Source: Oscillospiraceae bacterium (GTDB taxonomy: Bacteria; Bacillota_A; Clostridia; Oscillospirales; Oscillospiraceae). From it: a stretch of 14,685 nucleotides of DNA. Positions 1-7,114 of the stretch are shown piece after piece (positions within the stretch are counted from its first letter, which is position 1; each line of letters opens with the position of its first letter). Position numbers and translations under genes: made by a program. The stretch spans positions 1-14,685 of the forward strand of contig JAETOP010000095.1 in NCBI GenBank assembly GCA_021771675.1, in the 5' to 3' direction. The notes beneath the pieces were generated by a model. That model was not told the DNA's origin. It saw nothing but the letters and a program-made list of their open reading frames with translations, and searched no databases.

Positions 1-196
1 TTAACTGGCGGGAGGCAGGTTGCCTCCCCTACGGGATAGCCGAAAGTGCCCACCATTCAACCCACTACCGTAAAAGCGTTACCGGGCTTATATTGGGGTA
101 ACGACCACAGACCATCCCCGTGCGAAATTGGCTGCGGGCCCTGCCCGCTTGGGGTGAAGCGCCCTGCGCTTCAAATTACAATTTGCCGGGCTGCTG
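1..196. repeat. Intergenic cluster of four small inverted repeats
   Basis: No convincing gene is seen here. Four perfect stems lie in tandem: 10-17/21-28 (8 bp, 3-nt loop), 77-83/97-103 (7 bp, 13-nt loop), 134-139/143-148 (6 bp, 3-nt loop) and 155-161/167-173 (7 bp, 5-nt loop). None is followed by a T-run on the + strand, so they do not look like ordinary terminators. Such dense palindromes outside genes suggest a mosaic intergenic repeat (REP/BIME-like) or a structured RNA. The last hairpin and its flank recur at 10701-10734. The only open frame (46-237, +) has no ribosome binding site and no recognisable protein character. Confidence 0.5.
155..184. repeat. Hairpin repeat, first copy
   Basis: A 7-bp stem (155-161/167-173) with a CCCTG loop, followed by the near-palindrome AAATTACAATTT. 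The core matches the copy at 10701-10734. Here the outer 5' AATT arm is missing, so the stem is shorter. Confidence 0.55.
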
Positions 197-227
197 AAAA
201 AATGGACGCAGCCGGAAAGCTGCGCCC
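197..227 (-). terminator. Rho-independent terminator of the lipid kinase-Nudix operon
   Basis: On the minus strand a 9-bp stem (227-219 pairing with 212-204, one G-U pair) closes a 6-nt loop. It is followed after one base by six T residues (202-197). It lies 4 bases past the stop of the 74-aa gene, which is the expected position for the end of that leftward operon. Confidence 0.85.
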
Positions 228-231
228 ATGT

Positions 232-456
232 TTATAGTTTTGTAAACACAAATTTCTGAATTAGCCCGTCGCAGACGGCGTGGATGGTGACGCAGTCACC
301 GCCGCCCTGGGCGGTGACCTGGATGTCCGTACCCTTGAGAATCGTTTTTACATATTCCGCCGGGTCGTCGCACTCCACCTCTTCAAAAAACACATCCCGC
401 ATCTGATTGTTCCGGCACAGGTTCTTGATCTCCCGTACCAGCTCGTATTCTGCCAT
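232..456 (-). CDS. Small conserved-looking protein of unknown function (74 aa)
   Basis: I do not recognise this protein. It is acidic, with an N-terminal helical-looking part (MAEYELVREIKNLCRNNQ) followed by segments that alternate like beta-strands and end in KFVFTKL. There is no signal peptide and no membrane segment. Four cysteines (C14, C29, C54, C62) are spread through it and do not form a CxxC pair. The ATG at 456 has AAAGGATGG about 8 nt upstream. The gene starts 21 nt after the Nudix stop codon, and a strong terminator lies just past its own stop, so it is the last gene of a three-gene leftward operon. That context, the ribosome binding site and the close-fitting terminator are the main reasons to believe it is real. 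Overlapping frames on both strands are shadows. Confidence 0.7.
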   Translation of the reverse strand: MAEYELVREIKNLCRNNQMRDVFFEEVECDDPAEYVKTILKGTDIQVTAQGGGDCVTIHAVCDGLIQKFVFTKL

Positions 457-477
457 GTTATCCCATCCTTTCGCCGA

Positions 478-954
478 CTATCGAATTTTGCTTCCATTGA
501 GGACGGCCTCCACCAGGGTATCCAGGCGGTAGCGGAGGGTGAGAAGGAAGAAGGGGGCATCCTGCCACAGTAAATCCAGGAAAATTTTATCCCCCTCCCA
601 CATGGGAAGGCTGCTCAAAAAGTTCCGGCTGACCCACTGCAAATCCCCCTCGTCACAGGAAATCTGTTCTCCCTCAAAGCCGTCGGCGGTGAACAGGTAC
701 ATATATTCTCCATATTCTTCCCCATCCTTTTCGTTAAGGAAGGTGACAACGCCCCGGCAGCGCCAGGCGGTGAGAGTGAGGCCTGTCTCCTCCCTGGCCT
801 CCCGGAGCAGGCATTCGTCCGGGGATTCCGCTCCCTCGAATTTGCCGCCGATACCGATCCACTTGTCCTTGTTGATGTCGTTCTCCTTTTTGACCCGGTG
901 GAGCATCAGCACCTCGTCCCCCCGGAGGACATAGCACAAAGTGGAGTTGTGCAT
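478..954 (-). CDS. Nudix hydrolase, MutT/MTH1-type (8-oxo-dGTP diphosphatase-like)
   Basis: This protein probably hydrolyses an oxidised or non-canonical nucleoside triphosphate to the monophosphate in the cytoplasm (sanitising the nucleotide pool). It carries a complete Nudix box, G-x5-E-x7-REAREETGL, at residues 37-59 of a 158-aa protein, with the metal-binding glutamates E52, E55 and E56 intact. The preceding WIGIGGKFE segment resembles the MTH1 (NUDT1) branch, but substrate specificity cannot be fixed from sequence. I chose ATG 954 because AGGAGG (967-962) sits 7 nt upstream. A GTG at 957 would be only 4 nt away and would give 159 aa. The ATG overlaps the stop of the upstream kinase gene as TGATG, which indicates translational coupling. 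Second gene of the leftward operon. Confidence 0.88.
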   Translation of the reverse strand: MHNSTLCYVLRGDEVLMLHRVKKENDINKDKWIGIGGKFEGAESPDECLLREAREETGLTLTAWRCRGVVTFLNEKDGEEYGEYMYLFTADGFEGEQISCDEGDLQWVSRNFLSSLPMWEGDKIFLDLLWQDAPFFLLTLRYRLDTLVEAVLNGSKIR

Positions 955-1859
955 CACCGCTCCTCCTGCTGCCGGGTCTGAACCAGACGGTAGGCCAGGT
1001 GGTTATTGGTGACGGTGATCTCCTCGTGCCCGTCCTCCCGCTCCCCGTCCAGCGTCCAGGGCATCTGCGGATCGGCAGTAATTTTAATTTCCCGGCCGGA
1101 GCGGAAGGTAATCATCTCGCAATTGTTGTACTGCTGGCTCTGGACGGCGGAAATGCACTCTGTCAGCTCCAGAAGACTCTTGGGGGAGCGAACCAGCAGC
1201 ACCTCCAGCTTTCCGTCGGCCATGTCCACCTGCTTGGGATCCAGGGTGAGGATGCCGCCTACGCTGGTGGAATTGCAGATGGCTCCGAAGAGGAAATCAT
1301 CTTCAATTGTCTCCCCGTCAATTTCAAACTTCACGTGCTCGTTGCGGATCTGGGACAGCTCCGAGATACCGCTGAGCACATAGGCCGTGTGGCCCAGGGC
1401 GTTCTTAATGGACTGGGGGGTGGTGTAGCTGGTTCGGGTGAAGGCGCCGAAGGAGGCTACATAGGAGAAAAATCTGCCGTTGAAGCTCCCTGCGTCATAA
1501 TACACCGGGCTGCCGTCCACGATCTCTTGGGCGGCTTCCAGGGGTTCGGTGGGGATTTTCAGGCTGGCGGCGAAATCGTTGGTGGATCCGGCGGGGATAT
1601 AGCCCACGCTCACATCCGCCCCGGCCAGCTGAAGCCCGGCCACGGTCTCATTGAAGGTGCCGTCTCCGCCACAGCAGACCACAATGTCCATCTCCGGCCC
1701 CAGCCGCCGGGCCACCTGGGTGGCGTCGCCCTGACCGCCGGTCATGTGGGTGATGACCTGATAATCCGCCCGGTTGAACATCTCCAAAATCTCTACCAGG
1801 TACCGGTTGGCCCGGCGCTTTCCGGAGTAGGGATTCATAATGAAAAGCATTTTTTTCAT
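954..1859 (-). CDS. Diacylglycerol/lipid kinase family protein (YegS/BmrU-like)
   Basis: A lipid kinase of the DagK catalytic-domain family. Such enzymes phosphorylate diacylglycerol or related lipids with ATP at the inner face of the membrane, in phospholipid turnover. The 301-aa length fits the YegS/BmrU/DgkB group. Seen motifs are NPYSGK near residues 9-14, the nucleotide-binding GGDGTFNE at 64-71, and PAGSTNDFA at 89-97. The C-terminal half has the beta-rich character usual for the family. No signal peptide or membrane helix is evident. The start at ATG 1859 is supported by GAGGT about 8 nt upstream and by a good promoter at 1901-1928. It is the first gene of an operon with the Nudix hydrolase, sharing a TGATG stop/start overlap. 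The exact lipid substrate is unknown, so I give no gene symbol. Confidence 0.9.
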   Translation of the reverse strand: MKKMLFIMNPYSGKRRANRYLVEILEMFNRADYQVITHMTGGQGDATQVARRLGPEMDIVVCCGGDGTFNETVAGLQLAGADVSVGYIPAGSTNDFAASLKIPTEPLEAAQEIVDGSPVYYDAGSFNGRFFSYVASFGAFTRTSYTTPQSIKNALGHTAYVLSGISELSQIRNEHVKFEIDGETIEDDFLFGAICNSTSVGGILTLDPKQVDMADGKLEVLLVRSPKSLLELTECISAVQSQQYNNCEMITFRSGREIKITADPQMPWTLDGEREDGHEEITVTNNHLAYRLVQTRQQEER

Positions 1860-1900
1860 AATGATTACCTCAATTTAACCATACTTTAACTTGCAGCATT

Positions 1901-1928
1901 ATTATATCAGGATTTCCCCGATTGGCAA
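1901..1928 (-). promoter_or_regulatory. Sigma-A promoter of the lipid kinase operon
   Basis: Read on the minus strand: -35 TTGCCA (1928-1923), a 16-nt spacer, and -10 TATAAT (1906-1901) preceded by TGA, giving an extended -10 (TGnTATAAT). The predicted start site is near 1894-1895, about 35 nt before the ATG at 1859. Confidence 0.75.
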
Positions 1929-2083
1929 GGGGCGGCTCCAAAGATTTACAACAGGTTCACATTTGCCCTCCAAAGGAATGATCTGGATGGGAAGGGGAAT
2001 GTCCGGTGCCCATGATACCTGCATTTGTTACAAAAAACCCCCTGGGGGGGATGAAAATATCGGATGATTTCATGCCAAAGTGA
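1929..2083. other. Divergent intergenic region, no gene seen
   Basis: This is the upstream part of the 332-bp gap between the leftward kinase operon and the rightward CODH operon. It has no open frame with a ribosome binding site. The only marked structure is a run at 2032-2050 (six A, five C, T, seven G). It can form at best a very short stem and is not followed by a T-run on the + strand, so I do not call it a terminator. The homopolymer G run could be prone to slippage. Confidence 0.4.
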
Positions 2084-2096
2084 CAATTGACAATTG
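2084..2096. promoter_or_regulatory. Candidate operator over the cooS -35 box
   Basis: CAATTGACAATTG is two copies of the palindrome CAATTG separated by one base, a 6-1-6 inverted repeat, and it covers the whole -35 hexamer. A protein bound here would block RNA polymerase. The regulator is not identifiable from the window, and the match could be chance in an AT-rich promoter. Confidence 0.35.
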
Positions 2097-2115
2097 GAGG
2101 AGAAATTAGTACAAT
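2087..2115 (+). promoter_or_regulatory. Near-consensus sigma-A promoter of cooS-cooC-acsB
   Basis: The -35 box TTGACA (2087-2092, exact consensus), a 17-nt spacer and the -10 box TACAAT (2110-2115, one mismatch) give one of the best promoters in the window. The predicted start site is near 2121-2122, leaving a leader of about 70 nt before cooS. This fits high expression of a central energy enzyme. Confidence 0.85.
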
Positions 2116-2130
2116 ATTATCGATACTTTA

Positions 2131-2144
2131 CGGCCAGCTGGCCG
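2131..2144. promoter_or_regulatory. Perfect 14-bp palindrome in the cooS leader
   Basis: CGGCCAGCTGGCCG is exactly self-complementary and lies about 10-23 nt downstream of the predicted transcription start. It may be a DNA operator for a dimeric repressor. As RNA it could form only a small hairpin with a tight loop. There is no following T-run, so it is not a terminator. Confidence 0.4.
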
Positions 2145-2177
2145 CAAGCTATCTGGTTTTCATATGAATATCTTTTT

Positions 2178-2194
2178 AGGAGGAAATCACTTTG
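2178..2194 (+). promoter_or_regulatory. Ribosome binding site deciding the TTG start of cooS
   Basis: AGGAGG (2178-2183) is followed by an 8-nt spacer and TTG (2192-2194). No in-frame ATG is available near this site, so a strong Shine-Dalgarno paired with a weak initiator is the best reading. Confidence 0.8.
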
Positions 2195-4096
2195 AAGGAT
2201 TGGGCATATCTGACCACTGTTGAGGAGATGGAGGCCGCCACAAATTCTCTGCTGGAAAACGGCAAGAAGGTGGGCGCTGACTCCTGGCAGCAGCGTGTCA
2301 AGAACCAGACTCCCCACTGCGGCTTCGGCGAAGCAGGTACCTGCTGCCGCATCTGTTCTATGGGCCCCTGCCGTGTCACTCCCAAGAGCCCCCGGGGCAT
2401 CTGCGGCTGTGACGTTCACGGCATCGTCGGCCGTAACTTCCTGCGCTTCACCGCCGGCGGCTCCGCCACCCACTCTGACCACGGCCGTGAAATCATGCAC
2501 ACCCTGTATCAGACCAGAGAGGGCGGCAACTACCAGGTGAAGGATCCTGAGAAGCTGATCCGCATCGCCAAGGAGTGGGGCATCGAGACCGAGGGCAAGG
2601 ACATCTACGACCTGGCCCATGAGGTCGCTGAGACCGGCCTGCTGGAATACGGCAAGCCCTTCGGCACCCAGCGGTTCCTGAAGCGGGCCCCTGAGCACAC
2701 CCAGAAGCTGTGGCACGACGCCGGCATCGAGCCCCGGGCCATCGACCGGGAGGTCGCCACTTCCCTGCACATGACCCACATGGGTAACTCCTCCCTGCCC
2801 GAGGCACTGATCCGTCAGGCCCTGCGCAGCGGCCTGTCCGACGGCTGGGGCGGTTCCATGATGGGCACCGAGTTCTCCGACGTGCTGTTCGGCACCCCCA
2901 AGCCTGTGGATTCCACCGCCAACATCGGCGTGATGGAGAAGGATATGGTCAACATCATTGTCCACGGCCACGACCCCAGCCTGTCCGAGATGATCGTCTA
3001 CTGGGCCAACGATCCCGAGATGATCGCCCTGGCCAAGTCCGTGGGAGCCAAGGGCATCAACATTGCCGGCGTCTGCTGCACCGCCAACGAGGTTGCCATG
3101 CGTCACGGCATCCCCATGGCCGGTAACTTCCTGAGCCAGGAGAACGTGGTGCTCACCGGCGCCTGCGAGGCCATTGTGGTGGACGTGCAGTGTATCTTCC
3201 CCGCCCTGGGCCCCCTGTCCAAGTGCTTCCATACCAAGTTCATCACCACCAGCCCCATCTGCCGGATGCCCGACTCTGAGTTCATCCAGTTCTCCGCCGA
3301 GAGCGCCGGTGAGAACGCCAAGGCCATTGTGAAGATGGCGGTCGAAAACTTCAAGAACCGGGATCAGAGCCTGGTGAACATCCCCAACCAGAAGCAGAAC
3401 ACCCGGGTGGGCTACTCTGTGGAGGCCATCAAGAAGGTCCTCGACGGCGTCGCCAACTCCCAGGTGGATGAGTTCGGCACCACCAAGCCCCTGATCGAGT
3501 GCATCCACTCCGGCGTGCTCCGGGGCGCTGTGGCCATGGTCGGCTGCAACAACCCCAAGGTTCGTCCCGACACCGCTCACATCGAAATGATGAAGAAGCT
3601 GCTGGAAAACGACATCATCGTCATTGTCTCCGGCTGCTCCGCCCAGGCTGCCGCCAAGGCCGGCCTGATGGATCCTGTGAAGGCGAAGGAGTACTGCGGC
3701 GACGGTTTGAAGCGTGTCTGCGAGCTGGCGAACATTCCTCCTGTGCTGCATATGGGCTCCTGCGTGGATATTTCCCGTATGATGATTCTGGCCTCCGACA
3801 TTGCCAAGGACTGGGGCATCAACATCGCCCAGGTTCCCGTGGTGGGCTGCGCCCCCGAATGGATGTCCGAGAAGGCCGTCTCCATCGGCAACTACGTCGT
3901 GGCCACTGGCATCGACACCTTCCTGGGTGTTGACCCCTACACCAAGGGTTCCAGCGAAGTCACCGCTCTGCTGCAGGGCGAGCATGGCATCAAGGACTGG
4001 GTGGAGGCCAACTACACCGTGGAGCTGGACATCGACAAGCTGTGCGACAAGATGATCGAGCGCATCGAGCAGAAGCGCGCCGCTCTGGGCATCTAA
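2192..4096 (+). CDS. cooS: Anaerobic carbon monoxide dehydrogenase catalytic subunit (Ni,Fe-CODH)
   Basis: The enzyme interconverts CO and CO2 with low-potential electrons (ferredoxin). Partnered with acetyl-CoA synthase, it supplies CO for acetyl-CoA formation. The 634-aa length is normal. The N-terminal ligand set is present: C43 and C51 for the D cluster (shared across the dimer), and C52, C55, C60 and C71 for the [4Fe-4S] B cluster. The Ni-containing C-cluster set can be assigned by family motifs: the histidine in VHGHDP (258-260), C296 in GVCCTANE, C334 in DVQCIFP, C452 in GCNNP, C482 in SGCSAQ and C524 in MGSCVD. The catalytic lysine is K561 in EWMSEKA. The start is TTG 2192, set by AGGAGG 8 nt upstream. 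It is first in an operon with the Ni-insertion ATPase (37-bp gap) and acetyl-CoA synthase, so it may also be called acsA. Gly codons are almost all GGC/GGT, suggesting high expression. Confidence 0.97.
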   Translation: MKDWAYLTTVEEMEAATNSLLENGKKVGADSWQQRVKNQTPHCGFGEAGTCCRICSMGPCRVTPKSPRGICGCDVHGIVGRNFLRFTAGGSATHSDHGREIMHTLYQTREGGNYQVKDPEKLIRIAKEWGIETEGKDIYDLAHEVAETGLLEYGKPFGTQRFLKRAPEHTQKLWHDAGIEPRAIDREVATSLHMTHMGNSSLPEALIRQALRSGLSDGWGGSMMGTEFSDVLFGTPKPVDSTANIGVMEKDMVNIIVHGHDPSLSEMIVYWANDPEMIALAKSVGAKGINIAGVCCTANEVAMRHGIPMAGNFLSQENVVLTGACEAIVVDVQCIFPALGPLSKCFHTKFITTSPICRMPDSEFIQFSAESAGENAKAIVKMAVENFKNRDQSLVNIPNQKQNTRVGYSVEAIKKVLDGVANSQVDEFGTTKPLIECIHSGVLRGAVAMVGCNNPKVRPDTAHIEMMKKLLENDIIVIVSGCSAQAAAKAGLMDPVKAKEYCGDGLKRVCELANIPPVLHMGSCVDISRMMILASDIAKDWGINIAQVPVVGCAPEWMSEKAVSIGNYVVATGIDTFLGVDPYTKGSSEVTALLQGEHGIKDWVEANYTVELDIDKLCDKMIERIEQKRAALGI

Positions 4097-4133
4097 GGAA
4101 ACGCTGATGCCAAATTGATTTCGAGGTTTTATA

Positions 4134-4904
4134 ATGAAAGTAGCGATTACCGGAAAGGGAGGCGTGGGTAAAACCACTCTGTCCTCCACCCTGGCCCGGC
4201 TCTACGCCGACGAGGGCCGCACTGTGCTGGCCGCCGATGTAGACCCGGATGCCAACCTGGGGCTGGCCCTGGGCCTGAGTCAGCAGGAAGTGGATGAGAT
4301 CATCCCCATCTCCAAAATGCGCACCCTGGTAGAGGAGCGCACTGGCGCCGACCCCTCCAATAAGTTCTACAAGCTGAACCCCTATGTGGCGGACATCCCC
4401 GAGAAGTTCGCCAAGGAGGTCAACGGCGTGAGGCTCTTGGTGATGGGTACGGTGGACGTGGGCGGCAGCGGCTGTGTGTGCCCGGAGCATGTGATGCTCA
4501 AGGCCATTTTGTCCAGCCTGACCTACCGGAAGGACGATGTGGTCATCATGGATATGGAGGCCGGTCTGGAGCACCTGGGCCGGGGCACCGCTTCCAATAT
4601 GGATCAGTTCATCGTGGTCATCGAGCCGGGCAGCCGATCCGTGCAGACCTATCACAATGTCAAGCGTCTGGCAAAGGACCTGGGCGTGAAGCAGGTGCGG
4701 GTGGTTGCCAACAAGATTCGTGACGGGGCGGACGAGGAATTCATCCGTCAGTCCATCCCCGCTGAGGATTTGCTGGGCTTCATCCATTATAATCCCGAAA
4801 TCATGGATGCGGACAGGCAGGGGAAATCCCCCTACGATTTCTGCCCCGCCGCCATCGAAGAGATTCGGAAAATGAAAGCGATCTTGGATCGTGATGATAT
4901 TTAG
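4134..4904 (+). CDS. cooC: CODH/ACS nickel-insertion ATPase, CooC/AcsF type
   Basis: A cytoplasmic MinD/ParA-like P-loop ATPase that helps load nickel into CODH or acetyl-CoA synthase. In acetogens the homologue AcsF matures AcsB, and either role fits this gene, which lies between cooS and acsB. The 256-aa protein has a deviant Walker A KGGVGKTT at residues 8-15, a switch region with DVDPDANL at 35-42, and the diagnostic C114-V-C116 pair. In CooC dimers that pair binds metal at the interface. A conserved VIMDMEAGLEHLGRGT segment follows at 137-152. Start ATG 4134 has GAGG 7 nt upstream. The ribosome binding site of acsB overlaps its stop codon, indicating tight coupling. The choice between cooC and acsF as a name is uncertain. 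Confidence 0.93.
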   Translation: MKVAITGKGGVGKTTLSSTLARLYADEGRTVLAADVDPDANLGLALGLSQQEVDEIIPISKMRTLVEERTGADPSNKFYKLNPYVADIPEKFAKEVNGVRLLVMGTVDVGGSGCVCPEHVMLKAILSSLTYRKDDVVIMDMEAGLEHLGRGTASNMDQFIVVIEPGSRSVQTYHNVKRLAKDLGVKQVRVVANKIRDGADEEFIRQSIPAEDLLGFIHYNPEIMDADRQGKSPYDFCPAAIEEIRKMKAILDRDDI

Positions 4905-4918
4905 GAGGAAAAACTGTG
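4903..4918 (+). promoter_or_regulatory. Ribosome binding site of acsB overlapping the cooC stop, GTG start
   Basis: AGGAGG (4903-4908) begins inside the TAG stop of cooC (4902-4904) and is 7 nt before GTG (4916-4918). Terminating ribosomes would expose or reuse it, so the two genes are probably translationally coupled. Confidence 0.8.
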
Positions 4919-7048
4919 ACACTTTTTGACAGAGTTTTTGGCGGTAACGATTACAACTACGACCGTACCGTGGCCGCCATCGATAGCGCCATCGCCCAGT
5001 ACGGCGAGGGCGAGAGCGTGTCCTTCCCCGACACCGCCTACAGCCTGCCCTGCTACTACGCAGTGACCGGCGAGAAGATCACCAATCTGGGCGAGATGAA
5101 GGCCGCCATGGCCACCATCAAGGCCAAGATGACCCGGAACAACCGTCTGCACGACGCTTTTGAGTCCGGCATTGCCTCCGCCCTGTGCGCCGAGTTCCTG
5201 GAAGCCCTGAAGTACATCCACGGGGCCACTCCCTATCAGGAGCCTGAAATGGGCCACCTGTCCGATGCCTTCGTCCGTAACCTAGGCGTGCCCCTGGTTA
5301 CCGGCGATATTCCCGGTGTGGCCGTCATCATCGGCGGTGCCGAGGATCCCGCCGAGACTGTGGCGCTGGCCAAGTCCTACCAGGCTCAGGGCATTCTGGT
5401 GTCCCTGACCGGCGACGCCATCAAGCACTGCTATGACGCCGGCATGAAGCTGGGCGAAAACGTCCGGGTGGTTCCCCTGGGCTATGAGATGCAGTCCGTC
5501 ATCCATGTGGTGTCCGTGGCCGTCCGTGCCGCCCTGATTTTCGGCAACATCCAGCCCGGCGACTTCAAGGCTCTGGCCAAGTACACCATGGATCGTGTTC
5601 GTGCCTTTGTCAACGCCTACAAGCCCCTCAGCGATGAGATCGTGTCCTACGGCGCCGGCGCCATCTGCCTGGGCTTCCCCGTGGTTTCCAACGAGACCGA
5701 GAACATGTTCCGTGTTCCCAAGTCCCTGATTCAGCAGCTGGATACCTCCAAGTGGAACGCTACCTCTCTGGAGGCTCGGGACATCAAGCTGAAAATCACC
5801 AACATCGACATTCCTGTGGCCTTCGCCACCGCCTTCGAGGGCGAGATCATCCGTAAGGGTGACATGCAGGTGGAAGTGGACGGCTCCCGGGTGGACTGCT
5901 TCGAGCTGGTTGCCACCAAGGAGGCCAGCGAGGTGGAGGATCACAAGATCGTGGTGGAAGGCCCCGAAATCGACGAGATTCCCGTGGGCTCCAAGATTTC
6001 CCTGTCCTACACCATCGATGTGGCCGGCAAGGCCATGCAGCCCGACTTCGAGTCCGTCATGGAGCGTAAGATTCACTCCTGGCTGAACTGCATCGAGGGC
6101 GTGATGCACACCGGCCAGCGTGATATGATCCGTATCCGCATCAGCAAGGCCGACTTCGAGGCCGGCTTTAAGTTCCGCCACATCGGCGAGGTGCTCTACG
6201 CCAAGGTCAAGAGCGAGTTCGAAGCTGTTGTGGACAAGTGTCAGGTGCACATCGTCATCGACCCCGAGAAGAACAAGGCCCTCCGTGCCGCTGCCAATGA
6301 GGTCTTTGACCGCCGTGACGCCCGTCTGGCTTCCATGACCGACGAATCCGTGGAGCAGTTCTACACCTGCATCATGTGCCAGGCCTTCTCTCCCAGCCAT
6401 GTGTGTATCGTCACCCCCGAGCGTCTGGGCCTGTGCGGCGCTGTGTCCTGGCTGGATGCCAAGGCCACCAAGGAGCTGGACCCCAATGGTCCCTGCCAGA
6501 TCGTTCCCAAGACCGGCTGCACCGACGAGCGCCTGGGTGCCTACGAGTCCGTCAACGAGGCGGTGTCCAAGTACTCCCACGGCGCTCTGGAGCGGGTCAC
6601 CCTGTACTCCCTGTTCCAGGATCCCATGACCTCCTGCGGCTGCTTCGAGTGCATCTGCGGTGTGGAGCCTGTGTCCATGGGCGTTGTGATTACCTGCCGT
6701 GAGCACGCCGGTATGACCCCCTTGGGCATGACCTTCTCCGAGATGGCCTCCATGACCGGCGGCGGTGTTCAGACCCCCGGCTTCATGGGCCACGGCAAGC
6801 ACTTCATCGCTTCCAAGAAATTCATCGCTGCGGAAGGCGGCCCCGGCCGTATCGTCTGGCTGCCCAAGATGCTGAAGGAACAGATGCGTGAGCGCCTGGA
6901 CGCTACTGCTCTGGAGATGTATGGCGTGGAGAACTTCACCGACATGATTGCCGATGAAACCATCTGCACCGACGACCCCGAGCAGCTGCTGAACTACCTG
7001 TCCGAGGTCGGCCACCCCGTCCTCTCCATGGAGCCCTTCGATATGTAA
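4916..7048 (+). CDS. acsB: Acetyl-CoA synthase (CO-methylating), CODH/ACS beta subunit
   Basis: It condenses CO, a methyl group from the corrinoid iron-sulfur protein, and CoA into acetyl-CoA, the last step of the Wood-Ljungdahl pathway. At 710 aa it is slightly shorter than the Moorella enzyme but retains the N-terminal domain that contacts CODH in bacterial complexes. The A-cluster ligands are all visible: C485, C488, C497 and C507 (C-x2-C-x8-C-x9-C) for the [4Fe-4S] cube, and C574-G575-C576 for the two nickel sites. Start GTG 4916 follows an AGGAGG that overlaps the cooC stop. The gene ends 7 nt before a strong hairpin terminator. No genes for the corrinoid protein (acsCD), methyltransferase (acsE) or ferredoxin partners occur in this window; they must be elsewhere if the pathway is complete. 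Confidence 0.97.
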   Translation: MTLFDRVFGGNDYNYDRTVAAIDSAIAQYGEGESVSFPDTAYSLPCYYAVTGEKITNLGEMKAAMATIKAKMTRNNRLHDAFESGIASALCAEFLEALKYIHGATPYQEPEMGHLSDAFVRNLGVPLVTGDIPGVAVIIGGAEDPAETVALAKSYQAQGILVSLTGDAIKHCYDAGMKLGENVRVVPLGYEMQSVIHVVSVAVRAALIFGNIQPGDFKALAKYTMDRVRAFVNAYKPLSDEIVSYGAGAICLGFPVVSNETENMFRVPKSLIQQLDTSKWNATSLEARDIKLKITNIDIPVAFATAFEGEIIRKGDMQVEVDGSRVDCFELVATKEASEVEDHKIVVEGPEIDEIPVGSKISLSYTIDVAGKAMQPDFESVMERKIHSWLNCIEGVMHTGQRDMIRIRISKADFEAGFKFRHIGEVLYAKVKSEFEAVVDKCQVHIVIDPEKNKALRAAANEVFDRRDARLASMTDESVEQFYTCIMCQAFSPSHVCIVTPERLGLCGAVSWLDAKATKELDPNGPCQIVPKTGCTDERLGAYESVNEAVSKYSHGALERVTLYSLFQDPMTSCGCFECICGVEPVSMGVVITCREHAGMTPLGMTFSEMASMTGGGVQTPGFMGHGKHFIASKKFIAAEGGPGRIVWLPKMLKEQMRERLDATALEMYGVENFTDMIADETICTDDPEQLLNYLSEVGHPVLSMEPFDM

Positions 7049-7054
7049 AAACTC

Positions 7055-7089
7055 TCCCCCTGAGCCCAAAGCTCAGGGGGAAATTTTTA
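7055..7089 (+). terminator. Strong, probably bidirectional terminator between acsB and the Mo-hydroxylase operon
   Basis: A perfect 10-bp stem (7056-7065/7071-7080, extended by one T-A pair) with a 5-nt loop is followed by AAATTTTT on the + strand. On the minus strand the same stem is followed within four bases by TTTTT (7050-7046), so it can also end the convergent xdh-type operon, whose last stop is at 7115. Confidence 0.9.
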
Positions 7090-7114
7090 AGAAGGCAGTT
7101 ATGGAAGTGCCAGG

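Noticed and set aside
46..237. 63-aa plus-strand frame near the left edge
   Set aside because: No ribosome binding site, overlaps several hairpins and the terminator of the opposite operon, and no protein character.
999..1889. 296-aa plus-strand frame opposite the lipid kinase
   Set aside because: Antisense shadow of a gene with clear GGDGTFNE and PAGSTNDFA motifs.
2032..2050. A6-C5-T-G7 run as a terminator for minus-strand transcription
   Set aside because: The reverse strand would give a C/G stem followed by T6, but the loop would be only 2-3 nt, and there is no gene whose transcript would end there.
2117..4189. 690-aa open frame on the minus strand, opposite cooS
   Set aside because: It is antisense to a fully supported cooS. 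It is rich in Gly/His/Leu/Val, as expected from reversed GC-rich codons, and has no domain motifs. Similar long antisense frames at 5282-7069 (-) and 7565-9130 (+) were rejected for the same reason.
3990..4922. 310-aa open frame on the minus strand, opposite cooC
   Set aside because: Shadow of the cooC gene, with no ribosome binding site or recognisable motif.
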